Shown in pieces: positions 10,311-20,636 of a stretch of 64,000 nt of DNA. Location: positions 434,001 to 498,000 of the forward strand of contig OX359190.1 in the NCBI GenBank assembly GCA_947172415.1. Reading direction: 5' to 3'. The notes beneath the pieces are model-generated. The model made no database searches. It had not been told where the DNA came from and worked only from the letters and a program-made list of their open reading frames with translations. Positions within the stretch are counted from its first letter, which is position 1; each line of letters opens with the position of its first letter. The position numbers were made by a program, and so were the translations under genes. The DNA is from Chondrosia reniformis (lineage: Eukaryota > Porifera > Demospongiae > Chondrillida > Chondrillidae).

Positions 10311-10673
10311 GCCCTTCCCAAATTACATATGTACAAGTTTATTTTCATAGCTATTTCTCCATACTTTATTTAAATTCTTTAATGTATTAAGAAATTAAGT
10401 AGAACAACTATTTTCATGTACAAATTTTAGTTGTAGAAGTTATATCTTTATTTATTTATTTAATAATTCAAATGCGTGTGTATAATAAAATTAGATTTCT
10501 ATATCATGTCCATTTGTTCATATACAAAAGCATACACTACATTCTATTGATTGCTACATAAACCATAAAGTACCAAAATAGTCACAACTGAACTGATTAC
10601 TAAAATTAGACAAACAACAGACAGATAGAATAAACATTTACCAAATAAAGCAACTACTAGGCGAGGTCTGCAA
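10311..10673. other. Spacer ACBD5 to TRIM, cassette 2/3
   Basis: AT-rich. It shares the conserved last 130 bp before the TRIM start with the other cassettes, but carries a different middle part (about 10481-10545, including cattctattgattgc) not seen in them. No gene is visible. Confidence 0.5.
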
Positions 10674-12854
10674 ATGGCGGAGCTTCCAGCGGTTCCACCC
10701 CTTCAGTCCAGCGAGCTTAGTCTCTCTTGTGTCGGTTGCGGAGAGAAAGTAGAAGAGTTGAAATGTCTACCGTGTCTCCACTCGTTAGCTTTGTGCGAGA
10801 AGGTAGAATGTCGAGAGAAGATTCTCCATCGCAGCGTCTCCTGCCAGATTTGCGAGGAAGTGTTCTCCTTGTCTCTCAAGGATCTTTCTGACCATCCGTT
10901 CGCTCTGAGGAAGGCTTTGAGCAACCAGTACCGGAAGGAAGGCGTCATCTGTCAGGAGGAACACGAAGAAGAGAGATCGGCCCTAAGTTTCTGCTCGACT
11001 TGCGATGCGTTTATTTGCCAGGAATGCGTCGATCTTCATAAAATACGAAACTTCTTCAAGAAACACGAAATGAAGCCGTTGCAAGGAGTGTTTGAAGGCG
11101 GTAAGAAAGAGGATTTGTTCAAATGCTCGAAACACAAAGAGAATTGCAAACTTTACTGTCACACTTGTGAAGAAATGATTTGTACTGTTTGTCGATCGAT
11201 ACAGCCTCACCATTCTCATGAAGTGTCGTACATTGATGATGAGCTGGGAGAGTTGAACAAGACCACTCTGACGCAGTGCCTTTCATCCGTGAGGACTCAA
11301 AGGAAGGCAATCAGATCTGCTCTCCAAGAAGTGCAGGACAGCAAAGCTAGTCTCCAACAGCAGTCTGAGAATGCGTTAGGAGAGATTGGTGGAATGAAGG
11401 AACATCTGTTTGCCATGGTGACAGCCCGCTGTGATGGTCTTGCTGCTAAATTGAAGGAAGCAGAAGACAAGGGAAGAAGAGAACTTGAGAGACGCGAGAG
11501 AGAATTGAAGGTCAGTCTGAAGAAGCTTGATGCATTCCATTGCCTGTCAGAAGATATGAGTTTGAATGGAACAACAGAAGAGCAGTTATCAGTGACAAAG
11601 AAGATTGTCAGTCGCATGTCATCTCTCAGCAGTAGTATCTCAATGCCAAGAGCCTCCATCCAACCTTCTGTTAGTCTGAAGAGCTGTGATCGAGAAGAAG
11701 TGGAAAAGTACATCTCATCACTTGGAAGCATCCATCACAGTCCCCATCCACCAAACTGCACTATGGAAGGAGTGGAAGTGAATGATAACGTCATTACCTG
11801 CAGAATGAGACCTTGGATAAAGAAACCTCTTCGCTTGAAGGTGAAGACAAGAGACGAGAGAGGCAATGAGTGCAGAGGAGGAGAGAAAGTGTTGGCCGTC
11901 CTTCGTCCTGTGACAGCAGGTGTTCCTGTGTTTGGTAAAGTAGCAGACATGAGAGATGGCACATATGAGGTGCAGTTTACGAGTGTTCCATCAGAGAAGT
12001 GCCATCTGAGTGTGACTGTTGGAGGACATGATGTAGCAGGCAGTCCAGTAGAGGTGAAGGTAGTTGGTGGTAGCGTAATTACTGCAGTCAAGCAGGAGTT
12101 CAATCATCCATCGGGTTCTTGGTATTTGGATGTTGTAGTAGGTCCGGATGGTTTGCTATACTGTTCAGATAAGAGTGGACAAGTGACTATCCTAAACAGA
12201 CAAGGTCAAGTTATAAGAAGCTTCAAAGTCAAGGATGGTGGTTCATGTTTGTATGGAATAGCACTAAGTAGAACAGGGAATGTGATAGTTAGTGACCATT
12301 TTAATGGCTACATCAGTATCTACACAGCAGCTGGTGAATTTGTAAGGCAGTTTGGAGGAATAGGTAAAGATCAAGGTCAACTTAGTGGACCATGTGGTGT
12401 GGCAGTTAACAAGGAGGGACATATATTTGTGGCAGAGTGTTGGGGTCATTGTGTTTCTGTGTTTACAGAAGAAGGTACATTCCTGTACAGGTTTGGTCAC
12501 GAGGGTAAAGCTGAAGGAGAGTTTAATTACCCAACTTACATTCTCATAACACCTGATGATTTGGTGCATGTCAGAGATAGAAGAAGTGATCGCATTCAAG
12601 TGTTTCAGCAGAATGGTCAGTTTATTAGGCAGTTTGGTAATGGCATTGTGAAGGTTCCACAAGGTATAGCAGTCACAAGTGATGGACATATAGTGGTAGC
12701 TTCAGTTGGTGCTAATAAGCTCAGCATCTTCACACAAGATGGACAGCGTGTCCATGAAGTGACTGATATTGGATTGAATGGTCCTTTTGGTGTAGCAGTT
12801 GATAGTGATGGACTCATTTACATAGCAGATCGTAATAGAGTAGTAGTACTTTGA
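10674..12854 (+). CDS. TRIM-NHL protein, cassette 3 (intact, 726 aa)
   Basis: Intronless and open from ATGGCGGAGC. It has a RING-like zinc module (CVGC, CLPCLHSLALC, CQIC) in which the gap between the fifth and sixth ligands is longer than usual, then B-box 1 and B-box 2, a coiled coil, a filamin-type repeat (about residues 370-462) and NHL blades to the last residue. Family role: probable E3 ligase or RNA-regulatory protein in the cytoplasm. The filamin region has a replaced patch (MRPWIKKPLRLKVK). Its first blades are like cassette 2 (DKSG, DHFNG) and the third like cassette 1 (AECWG), so it looks mosaic. The last blade is one codon pair shorter (ADRNRVVVL). Confidence 0.92.
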   Translation: MAELPAVPPLQSSELSLSCVGCGEKVEELKCLPCLHSLALCEKVECREKILHRSVSCQICEEVFSLSLKDLSDHPFALRKALSNQYRKEGVICQEEHEEERSALSFCSTCDAFICQECVDLHKIRNFFKKHEMKPLQGVFEGGKKEDLFKCSKHKENCKLYCHTCEEMICTVCRSIQPHHSHEVSYIDDELGELNKTTLTQCLSSVRTQRKAIRSALQEVQDSKASLQQQSENALGEIGGMKEHLFAMVTARCDGLAAKLKEAEDKGRRELERRERELKVSLKKLDAFHCLSEDMSLNGTTEEQLSVTKKIVSRMSSLSSSISMPRASIQPSVSLKSCDREEVEKYISSLGSIHHSPHPPNCTMEGVEVNDNVITCRMRPWIKKPLRLKVKTRDERGNECRGGEKVLAVLRPVTAGVPVFGKVADMRDGTYEVQFTSVPSEKCHLSVTVGGHDVAGSPVEVKVVGGSVITAVKQEFNHPSGSWYLDVVVGPDGLLYCSDKSGQVTILNRQGQVIRSFKVKDGGSCLYGIALSRTGNVIVSDHFNGYISIYTAAGEFVRQFGGIGKDQGQLSGPCGVAVNKEGHIFVAECWGHCVSVFTEEGTFLYRFGHEGKAEGEFNYPTYILITPDDLVHVRDRRSDRIQVFQQNGQFIRQFGNGIVKVPQGIAVTSDGHIVVASVGANKLSIFTQDGQRVHEVTDIGLNGPFGVAVDSDGLIYIADRNRVVVL

Positions 12855-13125
12855 GAACTTTTAGAGAACAAGTTTGTTAATTGTGAACATTTTATGAATT
12901 AATTAATTAACTGTGAATATCCTTAAAAAATCATATAAACGTGGTATAAATTTATTTCGCTATAAAGTATATTCAGAATGTCCATGTAACATATGAATTA
13001 CAAATAGAAAAAACTATCAACTGATGATATAAAATTTGAAATAGTACATTAACTGACTCCTCTACAGAAATTCCCAATATATATATATCCCCTGACGTTT
13101 TCCACTTTTTCACTCTGAAATAAAA

Positions 13126-14878
13126 ATGGCGGCCATTGGAAGTGGTTCTAATCCAGTGGCAATCCTCAACACCTTCTACCCGAAGCTCCCGTACGTGTTT
13201 AGGGATCCGATTGGTCCGCCTCACAATCGCGTCTTCTTCTGCTCCGTCACCGTGGAGGAGAGGGTCTACAGCGGTCACGGGTCCAGCAAAAAGGCGGCGA
13301 AACAAGCGGCCGCTCAAGAAGCTTTGAAGGAACTACACAACATGAGACTGCGTCTGAGTTACGGATCACAATGTAAGCGCCCCTGGTCCTTCGTGTCAGA
13401 TAGAAGCGTTTATATAGAAATTACACTATTTGCCCATTATTTACTGACAAATGTAGAAAATGAGTAATCCTCGAGCTCTTCAATATAATATTATGTCTTC
13501 TGAATGTTTGGTTTTGCAGTTTCTATGACAACCAAATAATCTGTCATCTCTCATGTCTGTAAGCACACCTAGGCCTTCATGTATGAAGTATTTGTATAGA
13601 AATTACACTAAAAGCCTTTGTCCAAGTAGTAATATTCATTTGGTCAATATTGTACTGTTCCAACATTTGCTGGTCAATATTGTACTGTTCCAACATTTGC
13701 TGGTCAATATTGTACTGTTCCAACATTTGCTGGTCAATATTGTACTGTTCCAACATTTGCTGGTCAATATTGTACTGTTCCAACATTTGCTGGTCAATAT
13801 TGCACTGTTCCAACATTTGCTGGTCAATATTGCACTGTTCCAACATTTGCTGGTCAATATTGTACTGTTCCAACATTTGCTGGTCAATATTGTACTGTTC
13901 CAACATTTGCTGGTCAATATTGTATCCTTAGAGAACGTTCTTGAATCCCCTCAGTGAATATGTTGTTAATGTTTGGTTGTACAGTTTCCATGACAACCAT
14001 AAAATCTGTCATCTCTCATGTCTGTAGGTACTGCTGATGATGTGTTGAGTGAAAATTTTGTGGAGAACGAGACAGAAAGGTCTACTCTAAGAGTGGAGGA
14101 AGAGGGAGAGAGGGAGGAGGAGGTAGAGAGGGAGGAGGAGGGGCAGGGAGAGGACTCTGATGAGTCAGCAGCCAAGAGAGCACGTACTGGACCCCCGCCC
14201 ACATTGGCCACGCCCACTCATCCAGTGTCCATTTTAATGGAGTCCTTTCCCACTACAGAGTTTACAGAAAAGTCCCAAAAAGGTCCGTCTCACAAGCCGA
14301 CATTTGAGTACAGTGTCAAAGTGCAGGGTTGGGAGTTCACTGGAAGCGGAGGAAACAAGAAAGATGCCAAATTAAGTGCTGCTCAGAATGCGCTGGAGTT
14401 TCTTGCTCGTCAAGGCTACCTCAGACACAAGCCCCACCTCCTGAGAGCCATTGGAGTGCCTGAGCTCGGTGAGGTTGCCAGGCAACCACTGCAGGATGCT
14501 GCTATGAATGACATGACCATTTCCAAGATTAATAACTTTATCACAAAGACTGCATTCCATCTCTCCGAAGAGGTGCAGTGTGGTCAGCCCAAAGTGACTG
14601 CTGCTCTAATTATGCTGCAGACAGAAGTGTCTCCGTGGCAACCTCTAGTAGCCTCACTCAGCCCCCTGGGGGCGGGAGATCAGATCATTGCCATAGCAAC
14701 GGGTACAAAGTGCATCAGTGGAATACATCTCAGTGAGGGAGGTTATGCACTAAATGATTGTCACGCTGAGGTTGTGGTTCGAAGAGCCTTTATGCACTTC
14801 ATGTACCACCAGTTGGAACTGCACAAGGAGGACAAAGTCTTTTGTACTCTCTCTGTACTTTTCTCTTCAGTGTACTAA
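13126..14878 (+). pseudogene. Truncated ADAR, cassette 3
   Basis: Exon 1 is 13126-13372 and exon 2 starts at 14028, with splice phases as in the intact copy. Both dsRBDs and the deaminase start are open, including DCHAEVVVRR. After HKEDK the sequence leaves ADAR and a stop follows at 14878. Decayed pieces of the ADAR sequence (ttctagaaaaactg) reappear near 15000, so the region was deleted and scrambled. The PCG and SCSDK motifs are absent, so no catalysis is possible. An RNA-binding product remains conceivable. Confidence 0.85.
13638..13930 (+). repeat. 30-bp minisatellite in ADAR intron 1, cassette 3
   Basis: About nine units of a 30-bp motif (tggtcaatattgtactgttc plus caacatttgc), with two units carrying a T-to-C change. 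The array lies inside the ADAR intron between exons 1 and 2, about 100 bp before the acceptor. Cassette 5 has about eight units, while cassettes 1, 2 and 4 have one to three partial ones. Confidence 0.95.
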
Positions 14879-15137
14879 AATGTCAAGTTATGAGAGAGCT
14901 TCATAGGCATGGACTGTCTTGGTGTAACAGGCTCTATAGTAGAAGACACAAAGTGCTGATTCAGGAGAAAAAAATCTCCAGCTGTACTGTGGAAGTAATT
15001 CTAGAAAAACTGAAAAATGATAAATTGTGTACATTTCTCTTGGTAGGTACTTGTGGAAACTGAAGTCACTAGTCGCTGTTATAACACAGTACAGACCAGC
15101 TACTGCTGACTTATCGAATGTTTCACGTTTTCTGTAG

Positions 15138-16144
15138 TTTTATGCGTTATACAAACAGGCCACAATGGGTCCCTGTGACACAAGTTGTCCCTCCATCTTT
15201 GACTATGTTGGGAGGGCCAAGTGGCAGGCGTGGAACATGGCAAAGGAGCTGAGCAAGGAGCAGGCGATGCAGCAGTACATTGATGAACTGGGGAAGGTCA
15301 GACTGGCCCATGTCACATGACAATCACATGACTTTAGCTTGCTACTGTAGATAGTGGAGACAATGCCTCAGTCAAATGAGGTTTTGCAGTTTCTTCAAAT
15401 TATTGGACCATTTTATGAAGAAGTCAGTGAAGAGGGGGGCGGAGTCTAAGGGCGTGTCCAAAGAGCAATCTACTACAGAGGAGATCCCTGTTAATAAAGA
15501 AGAGGCGGAGTCTGACACAGGAGAAGATGAAGAAGACTATTATGATTCCTTTGATGTACGTGACTTGGAGACTGAAGTTGAACGTTCTGAAGTCATTAGA
15601 CCTAAAATTGCTAAAGGAGGACCAGATATTGAACAACTGCAGAAGACAGTGGATCGACTGCATGGTGACATTCAAGCAATCCTACGTCAACTAAACACTT
15701 TAGAAGACCAGCTTAAAATGCACTTAACTTCAGTGAGTCTTGCACAGCCAGACCTGTCAATATGGTAACACTAGTGAGTCTTGCACAGCCAGACCTGTCA
15801 ATATAGTAACACTAACTACATTATAATATACTGTTGTACATTCGAGTGAACTAGTTGAGTGACTTTGTACAGTGCAAAATCTAAAGCTTTGGATAGACTA
15901 TAAAGAATATCGACATATATTCTTTTTTCCACTTGACATTATTCTCCTCTCCCTTCCCCTGTAGGGTGGAGTTGACATTATTCTCCTCTCCCTTCCCCTG
16001 TAGGGTGGGGTTGACAGTGGATCTGAATGGTGTGTTCCATTCATCAATGTACCTTGGAGGACATTCGTGCTTGTTATACTGTGGCCATTTTTAATTAGCT
16101 TTATACTCAAACTGCTGGGTTATGGAAGAAGGCGGAATCTATAA
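15138..16144 (+). pseudogene. ACBD5-like: ACBD5-like remnant, cassette 3 (exons 3-5)
   Basis: Exons are 15138-15296, 15351-15732 and 16004-16144. Exon 3 is an intact acyl-CoA-binding core (YKQATMGPCD, AKWQAWN, EQAMQQYIDEL). Exon 4 has one extra G in a run (gaggggggcgg), which shifts frame after about 25 codons. The rest of exon 4 is open in the shifted frame. The tail exon with its hydrophobic anchor is intact. Exons 1 and 2 are missing. A pseudogene unless the G-run is a sequencing error. Confidence 0.8.
15940..16010 (+). repeat. 39-bp splice-acceptor minisatellite, 2 acceptors, cassette 3
   Basis: Acceptor AGs fall at 15964 and 16003, one 39-bp period apart. This is the shortest of the four arrays and close to the presumed ancestral state. 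Confidence 0.85.
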
Positions 16145-16481
16145 GCCCTTCCCAAATTACATGTGTACAAGTTTATTTTCATAGATGTCTCTCCATTAAA
16201 CACTTCTCTCCATTGAATGTATTATTTAAGGAATTAAGTAGAACATAGAGATAGTTATCAGTATTTTCATGTACAAATTTTAGTAATTATACTACAAGTT
16301 AATTCTTTATTTATTTATTTATTTATTTATTCAAATGTGTGTAATAAAATCGATCTATAGATTGCTACATAAACCATAAAGTACCAAAATAGTAACAACT
16401 GAACTGATTACTAAAATTAGACAAACAACAGACAGATAGAATAAACATTTACCGAATACAGCAACTAGGCGAGGTCTACAA
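16145..16481. other. Spacer ACBD5 to TRIM, cassette 3/4
   Basis: AT-rich, no gene. It contains a (TTTA)n microsatellite at about 16307-16333 and the conserved pre-TRIM block with aaacatttaccgaatacag. Confidence 0.5.
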
Positions 16482-18641
16482 ATGGCGGAGCTTCCAGCGG
16501 TCCCACCCCTTCTGCAGTCCAGCGAGCTTAGTCTCTCTTGTGTCGGTTGCGGAGAGAAAGTAGAAGAGTTGAAATGTCTACCGTGTCTCCACTCGTTAGC
16601 TTTGTGCGAGAAGGTAGAATGTCGAGAGAAGATTCTCCATCGCAGCATCTCCTGCAAGATTTGCGAGGAAGTGTTCTCCTTGTCTCTCAAGGATCTTTCT
16701 GACCATCCGTTCGCTCTGAGGAAGGCTTTGAGCAACCAGTACCGGAAGGAAGGCGTCATCTGTCAAGGGGAACACGAAGAAGAGAGATCGGCCGTAAGTT
16801 TCTGCTCGACTTGCGATGCGTTCATTTGCCAGGAATGCGTCGATGAACACAAATCTCACAAGTTCCTTAAAAAACACGAATTAAAGCCGTTGCTAGGAGT
16901 GTTTGAGCAAGGCGGTAAGAAAGAGGATTTGTTCAAATGCTCGAAACACAAAGAGAATTGCAAACTTTACTGTCACACTTGTGAAGAAATGGTTTGTCTC
17001 GTATGTTCCACTGTCGAACCGCATCGTTCCCACAAAGTGTCGTACGTTGACGATAAACTGGGAGATTCCAACAAGACCACTCTGACGCAGTGCCTTTCAT
17101 CCGTGAGGACTCAAAGGAAGGCAATCAGATCTGCTCTCCAAGAAGTGCAGGACAGCAAAGCTAGTCTCCAACAGCAGTCTGAGAATGCGTTAGGAGAGAT
17201 TGGTGGAATGAAGGAGCATCTGTTTGCCATGGTGACAGCCCGCTGTGATGGTCTTGCTGCTAAAGTGAGGGAAGCAGAAGACAAGGGAAGAAGAGAACTT
17301 GAGAGATGCGAGAAAGAATTGAAGGTCAGTCTGAAGAAGCTTGATGCATTCCATTGTCTGTCAGAAGAGATGAGTTTAAATGGAACAACAGAAGAGCAGT
17401 TATCAGTGACAAAGAAGATTGTCAGTCGCATGTCATCTCTCAGCAGCAGTATCTCAATGCCAAGAGCCTTCATCCAACCTTCTGTTGGTCTGAAGAGCTG
17501 TGATCGAGAAGAAGTGGAAAAGTACATCTCATCACTTGGAAGCATCCATCACAGTCCCCATCCACCAAACTGCAACATCATTACCTGCAGAAGCTTTTCC
17601 AAGAAACCTCCTTTGCAGTTGAAGGTGATGACAAGAGATGAGAGAGGCAATGAGTGCAGAGGAGGAGAGAAAGTTTTGGCTGTCCTTCGTCCTGTGACAG
17701 CAGGTGTTCCTGTGTTTGGTAAAGTAGCAGACATGAGAGATGGCACATATGAGGTGCAGTTTGCGAGTGTTCCATCAGAGAAGTGCCATCTGAGTGTGAC
17801 TGTTGGAGGACATGATGTAGCAGGCAGTCCAGTAGAGGTGAAGATAGTTGGTGGTAGCGTAATTACTGCAGTCAAGCAGGAGTTCAAGCATCCATCAGGT
17901 TCTCGGTATTTGGGTGTTGCAGTAGGTCCGGATGGTTTGCTATACTGTTCAGATGTCAGAGGACAAGTGACTATCCTAAACAGACAAGGTCAAGTTATAA
18001 GAAGCTTTAAAGTCAAAAGTGGTGGTTCGTTGGGTGGAATAGCACTAAATAGAACAGGGAATGTGATAGTTAGTGACTTTGATAATGGCTACATCAGTAT
18101 CTACACAGCAGCTGGTGAATTTGTAAGGCAGTTTGGAGGAAAAGGTAAATATCAAGGTCAACTTAGTAATCCATGTGGTTTGGCAGTTAACAAGGAGGGA
18201 CATATATTTGTGGCCGAGTATGGAAGTAATCGTGTTTCTGTGTTTACAGAAGAAGGTACATTCCTGTACAGGTTTGGTCACTTGGGTGAAGTTGAAGGAG
18301 AGTTTTATTACCCTCGTTATATTCTCATAACACCTGATGATTTGGTGTATGTCACAGATGGTAATAATCATTGCATTCAAGTGTTTCAGCAGAATGGTCA
18401 GTTTATTAGGCAGTTTGGTAATGGCATTGTGAAGGATCCACGAGGTATAGCAGTCACAAGTGATGGACATATAGTGGTAGCTTCATATGGTGCTAATAAG
18501 CTCAACATCTTCACACAAGATGGACAGTGTGTCCATGAAGTGACTGATATTGGATTGAATTGTCCTCGTGGTGTAGCAGTTGATAGTGATGGACTCATTT
18601 GCATAGCAGATGGTAATAACTTTAGAGTAGTAGTACTTTGA
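16482..18641 (+). CDS. TRIM-NHL protein, cassette 4 (intact, 719 aa, divergent B-box 2)
   Basis: Intronless and open. Same architecture as the other copies: RING-like, B-box 1, B-box 2, coiled coil, filamin repeat, NHL. Three departures are visible. B-box 1 ends CVDEHKSHKFLKKHELKPL. The second half of B-box 2 (16990-17070) reads MVCLVCSTVEPHRSHKVSYV where the other copies have MICTVCRSIQPHHSHEVSYI. About eleven residues before the filamin repeat are deleted (NCNIITCRSFSKKPP). The zinc ligands are kept in all changed blocks. The sharp edges of the B-box block suggest gene conversion from a paralogue outside this window. Confidence 0.92.
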   Translation: MAELPAVPPLLQSSELSLSCVGCGEKVEELKCLPCLHSLALCEKVECREKILHRSISCKICEEVFSLSLKDLSDHPFALRKALSNQYRKEGVICQGEHEEERSAVSFCSTCDAFICQECVDEHKSHKFLKKHELKPLLGVFEQGGKKEDLFKCSKHKENCKLYCHTCEEMVCLVCSTVEPHRSHKVSYVDDKLGDSNKTTLTQCLSSVRTQRKAIRSALQEVQDSKASLQQQSENALGEIGGMKEHLFAMVTARCDGLAAKVREAEDKGRRELERCEKELKVSLKKLDAFHCLSEEMSLNGTTEEQLSVTKKIVSRMSSLSSSISMPRAFIQPSVGLKSCDREEVEKYISSLGSIHHSPHPPNCNIITCRSFSKKPPLQLKVMTRDERGNECRGGEKVLAVLRPVTAGVPVFGKVADMRDGTYEVQFASVPSEKCHLSVTVGGHDVAGSPVEVKIVGGSVITAVKQEFKHPSGSRYLGVAVGPDGLLYCSDVRGQVTILNRQGQVIRSFKVKSGGSLGGIALNRTGNVIVSDFDNGYISIYTAAGEFVRQFGGKGKYQGQLSNPCGLAVNKEGHIFVAEYGSNRVSVFTEEGTFLYRFGHLGEVEGEFYYPRYILITPDDLVYVTDGNNHCIQVFQQNGQFIRQFGNGIVKDPRGIAVTSDGHIVVASYGANKLNIFTQDGQCVHEVTDIGLNCPRGVAVDSDGLICIADGNNFRVVVL

Positions 18642-18901
18642 GAACTTTTAGATTGAACAAGTTTGTTAACTGTGAACATTTATTCAAATTAAAGAATTTA
18701 TTTAAAAAAATTATAATTGAGAAGTAATTACAGTTTATTTCGCTATAAAGTAATAATAAATTCTATCAAATGATGATTTCAAATTTGAAATAGTACATTA
18801 ACATATTCAATGTACAGTACAGAACTGTACTATAGAAATTCCCAAACAAATAACAAATAAATTGAGATACCTGCCATACATACATTTCTACATGAAATAA
18901 A

Positions 18902-20636
18902 ATGGCGGCCATTGGAAGTGGTTCTAATCCAGTGTCAATCCTCAACACCTTCTACCCGAAGCTCCCGTACGTGTTTAGGGATCCGATTGGTCCGCCTCAC
19001 AATCGCGTCTTCTTCTGCTCCGTTACCGTGGAGGAGAGGGTCTACAGCGGTCACGGGTCCAGCAAAAAGGCGGCGAAACAAGCGGCCGCTCAAGAAGCTT
19101 TGAAGGAACTACACAACATGAGACTGCGTCTGAGTTACGGATCACAATGTAAGCGCCCCTGGTCCTTCATGTCAGATAGAAGCGTTTATATAGAAATTAC
19201 ATTATTTGCCCATTATTTACTGACAAATAAGTAATCATGCAATTCTCTTCAATCTATGTCTTGTGAATGTTTGGTTTTGCAGTTTCTATGACAACCAAAT
19301 ACTCTCATCTCTCATGTCTGTAAGTGCCCCTAGTCCTTCATGTTTAGAAAGAAATTACACTAAAAGCCTTTGTCCATTTAACAACTGCAAAGTAGTAATA
19401 ATTGCTTGTCTCTGTAATAATTGTAATATATTGTTTCACTTTTTGTCAAAAGTCACTCATTTGCTGGTCAATATTGTACTCTTTGAGAACGTTCTATTCC
19501 CTCAGTGAATATGTTGTGAATGTTTGGTTGTACCGTTTCCATGACAACCATAAAATCTGTCATCTCTCATGTCTGTAGGTACTGCTGATGATGTGTTGAG
19601 TGAAAATTTTGTGGAGAACGAGACAGAAAGGTCTACTCTAAGAGTGGAGGAGGAGGGAGAGAGGGAGGAGGAGAGAGAAGGGCAGGAGGAGGAATCTGAT
19701 GAGTCAGCAGCCAAGAGAACATGTACTGGACCTCCGCCCACATTGGCCACGCCCACTCATCCAGTGTCCATTTTAATGGAGTCCTTTCCCACTACAGAGT
19801 TTACAGAAAAGTCCCAAAAGGGCTCACAAGCCGACATTTGAGTCAGTGTCAAAGTGCAGGGTTGGGAGTTCACTGGAAGCGGAGGAAACAAGAAAGATGC
19901 CAAATTAAGTGCTGCTCAGAATGTGCTGGAGTTTCTTGCTCGTCAAGGCTACCTCAGACACAAGCCCCACCTCCTGAGAGCCATTGGAGTGCCTGAGCTC
20001 GGTGAGGTTGCCAGGCAACCACTGCAGGATGCTGCTATGAATGACATGACCATTTCCAAGATTAATAACTTTATCACCAAGACTGCATTCCGTCTCTCCG
20101 AAGAGGTTCAGTGTGGACAACCCAAAGTGACTGCTGCTCTAATTATGCTGCAGACAGAAGTGTCTCCATGGCAACCTCTAGTAGCCTCACTCAGCCCCCT
20201 GGGGGCGGGAGATCAGATCATTGCCATAGCAACGGGTACAAAGTGCATCAGTGGAATACATCTCAATGAGGGAGGTTATGCACTGAATGATTGTCACGCT
20301 GAGGTTGTGGTTCGAAGAGCCTTTATGCACTTCATATACCACCAGTTGGAACTGCACAAGGAACACAAGGGAGGACAGAGCATTCTAGAAAAACTGGAAA
20401 ATGGCAAATTTAGTGTCCGCAGAGGTATCACCTTTCACCTCTACATCTCCACCTCTCCCTGTGGGGATGGGAGGGTGTTTTCCCCCAATGAAGAGGCGGC
20501 CCATGCCCCGGACCAGCACCCCGGGAGGGCCAATGAAGAGATGTGTACATTTCTAACAAAATGGCTACGAGCAGCAGAAACAGGTGCAAATAGTAAAGAA
20601 AAATTCAAAAAGGCAGTTTCAGTCGTCCTCAAAAAG
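18902..20636 (+). pseudogene. Truncated ADAR, cassette 4, fused in frame to ACBD5 exon 1
   Basis: Exon 1 is 18902-19148; exon 2 starts at 19579. Two nearby indels around 19817-19845 leave a short out-of-frame patch with a TGA (KGSQADI stop) inside the second dsRBD, after which the normal frame resumes. The deaminase runs through HAE and PCG to HPGRA, then crosses at about 20522 into ACBD5 leader sequence. The ADAR frame then continues in phase into ACBD5 exon 1 (TGANSKEKFKKAVSVV) up to a donor at 20637. The third zinc ligand is missing. It is the least trimmed ADAR/ACBD5 junction in the array and probably the ancestral one. Confidence 0.8.

Noticed and set aside
11297-11731. Long minus-strand ORFs opposite the TRIM coding sequence (also at 6065-6472, 17111-17545 and 22962-23324)
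   Set aside because: They recur only because the sense gene is conserved, and the composition is that of an antisense shadow with no domain.
13553-13957. ORF of (LVNIVLFQHL)n and the matching array at 25248-25622
   Set aside because: A product of a 30-bp minisatellite inside ADAR intron 1, with no start context and no splice link.
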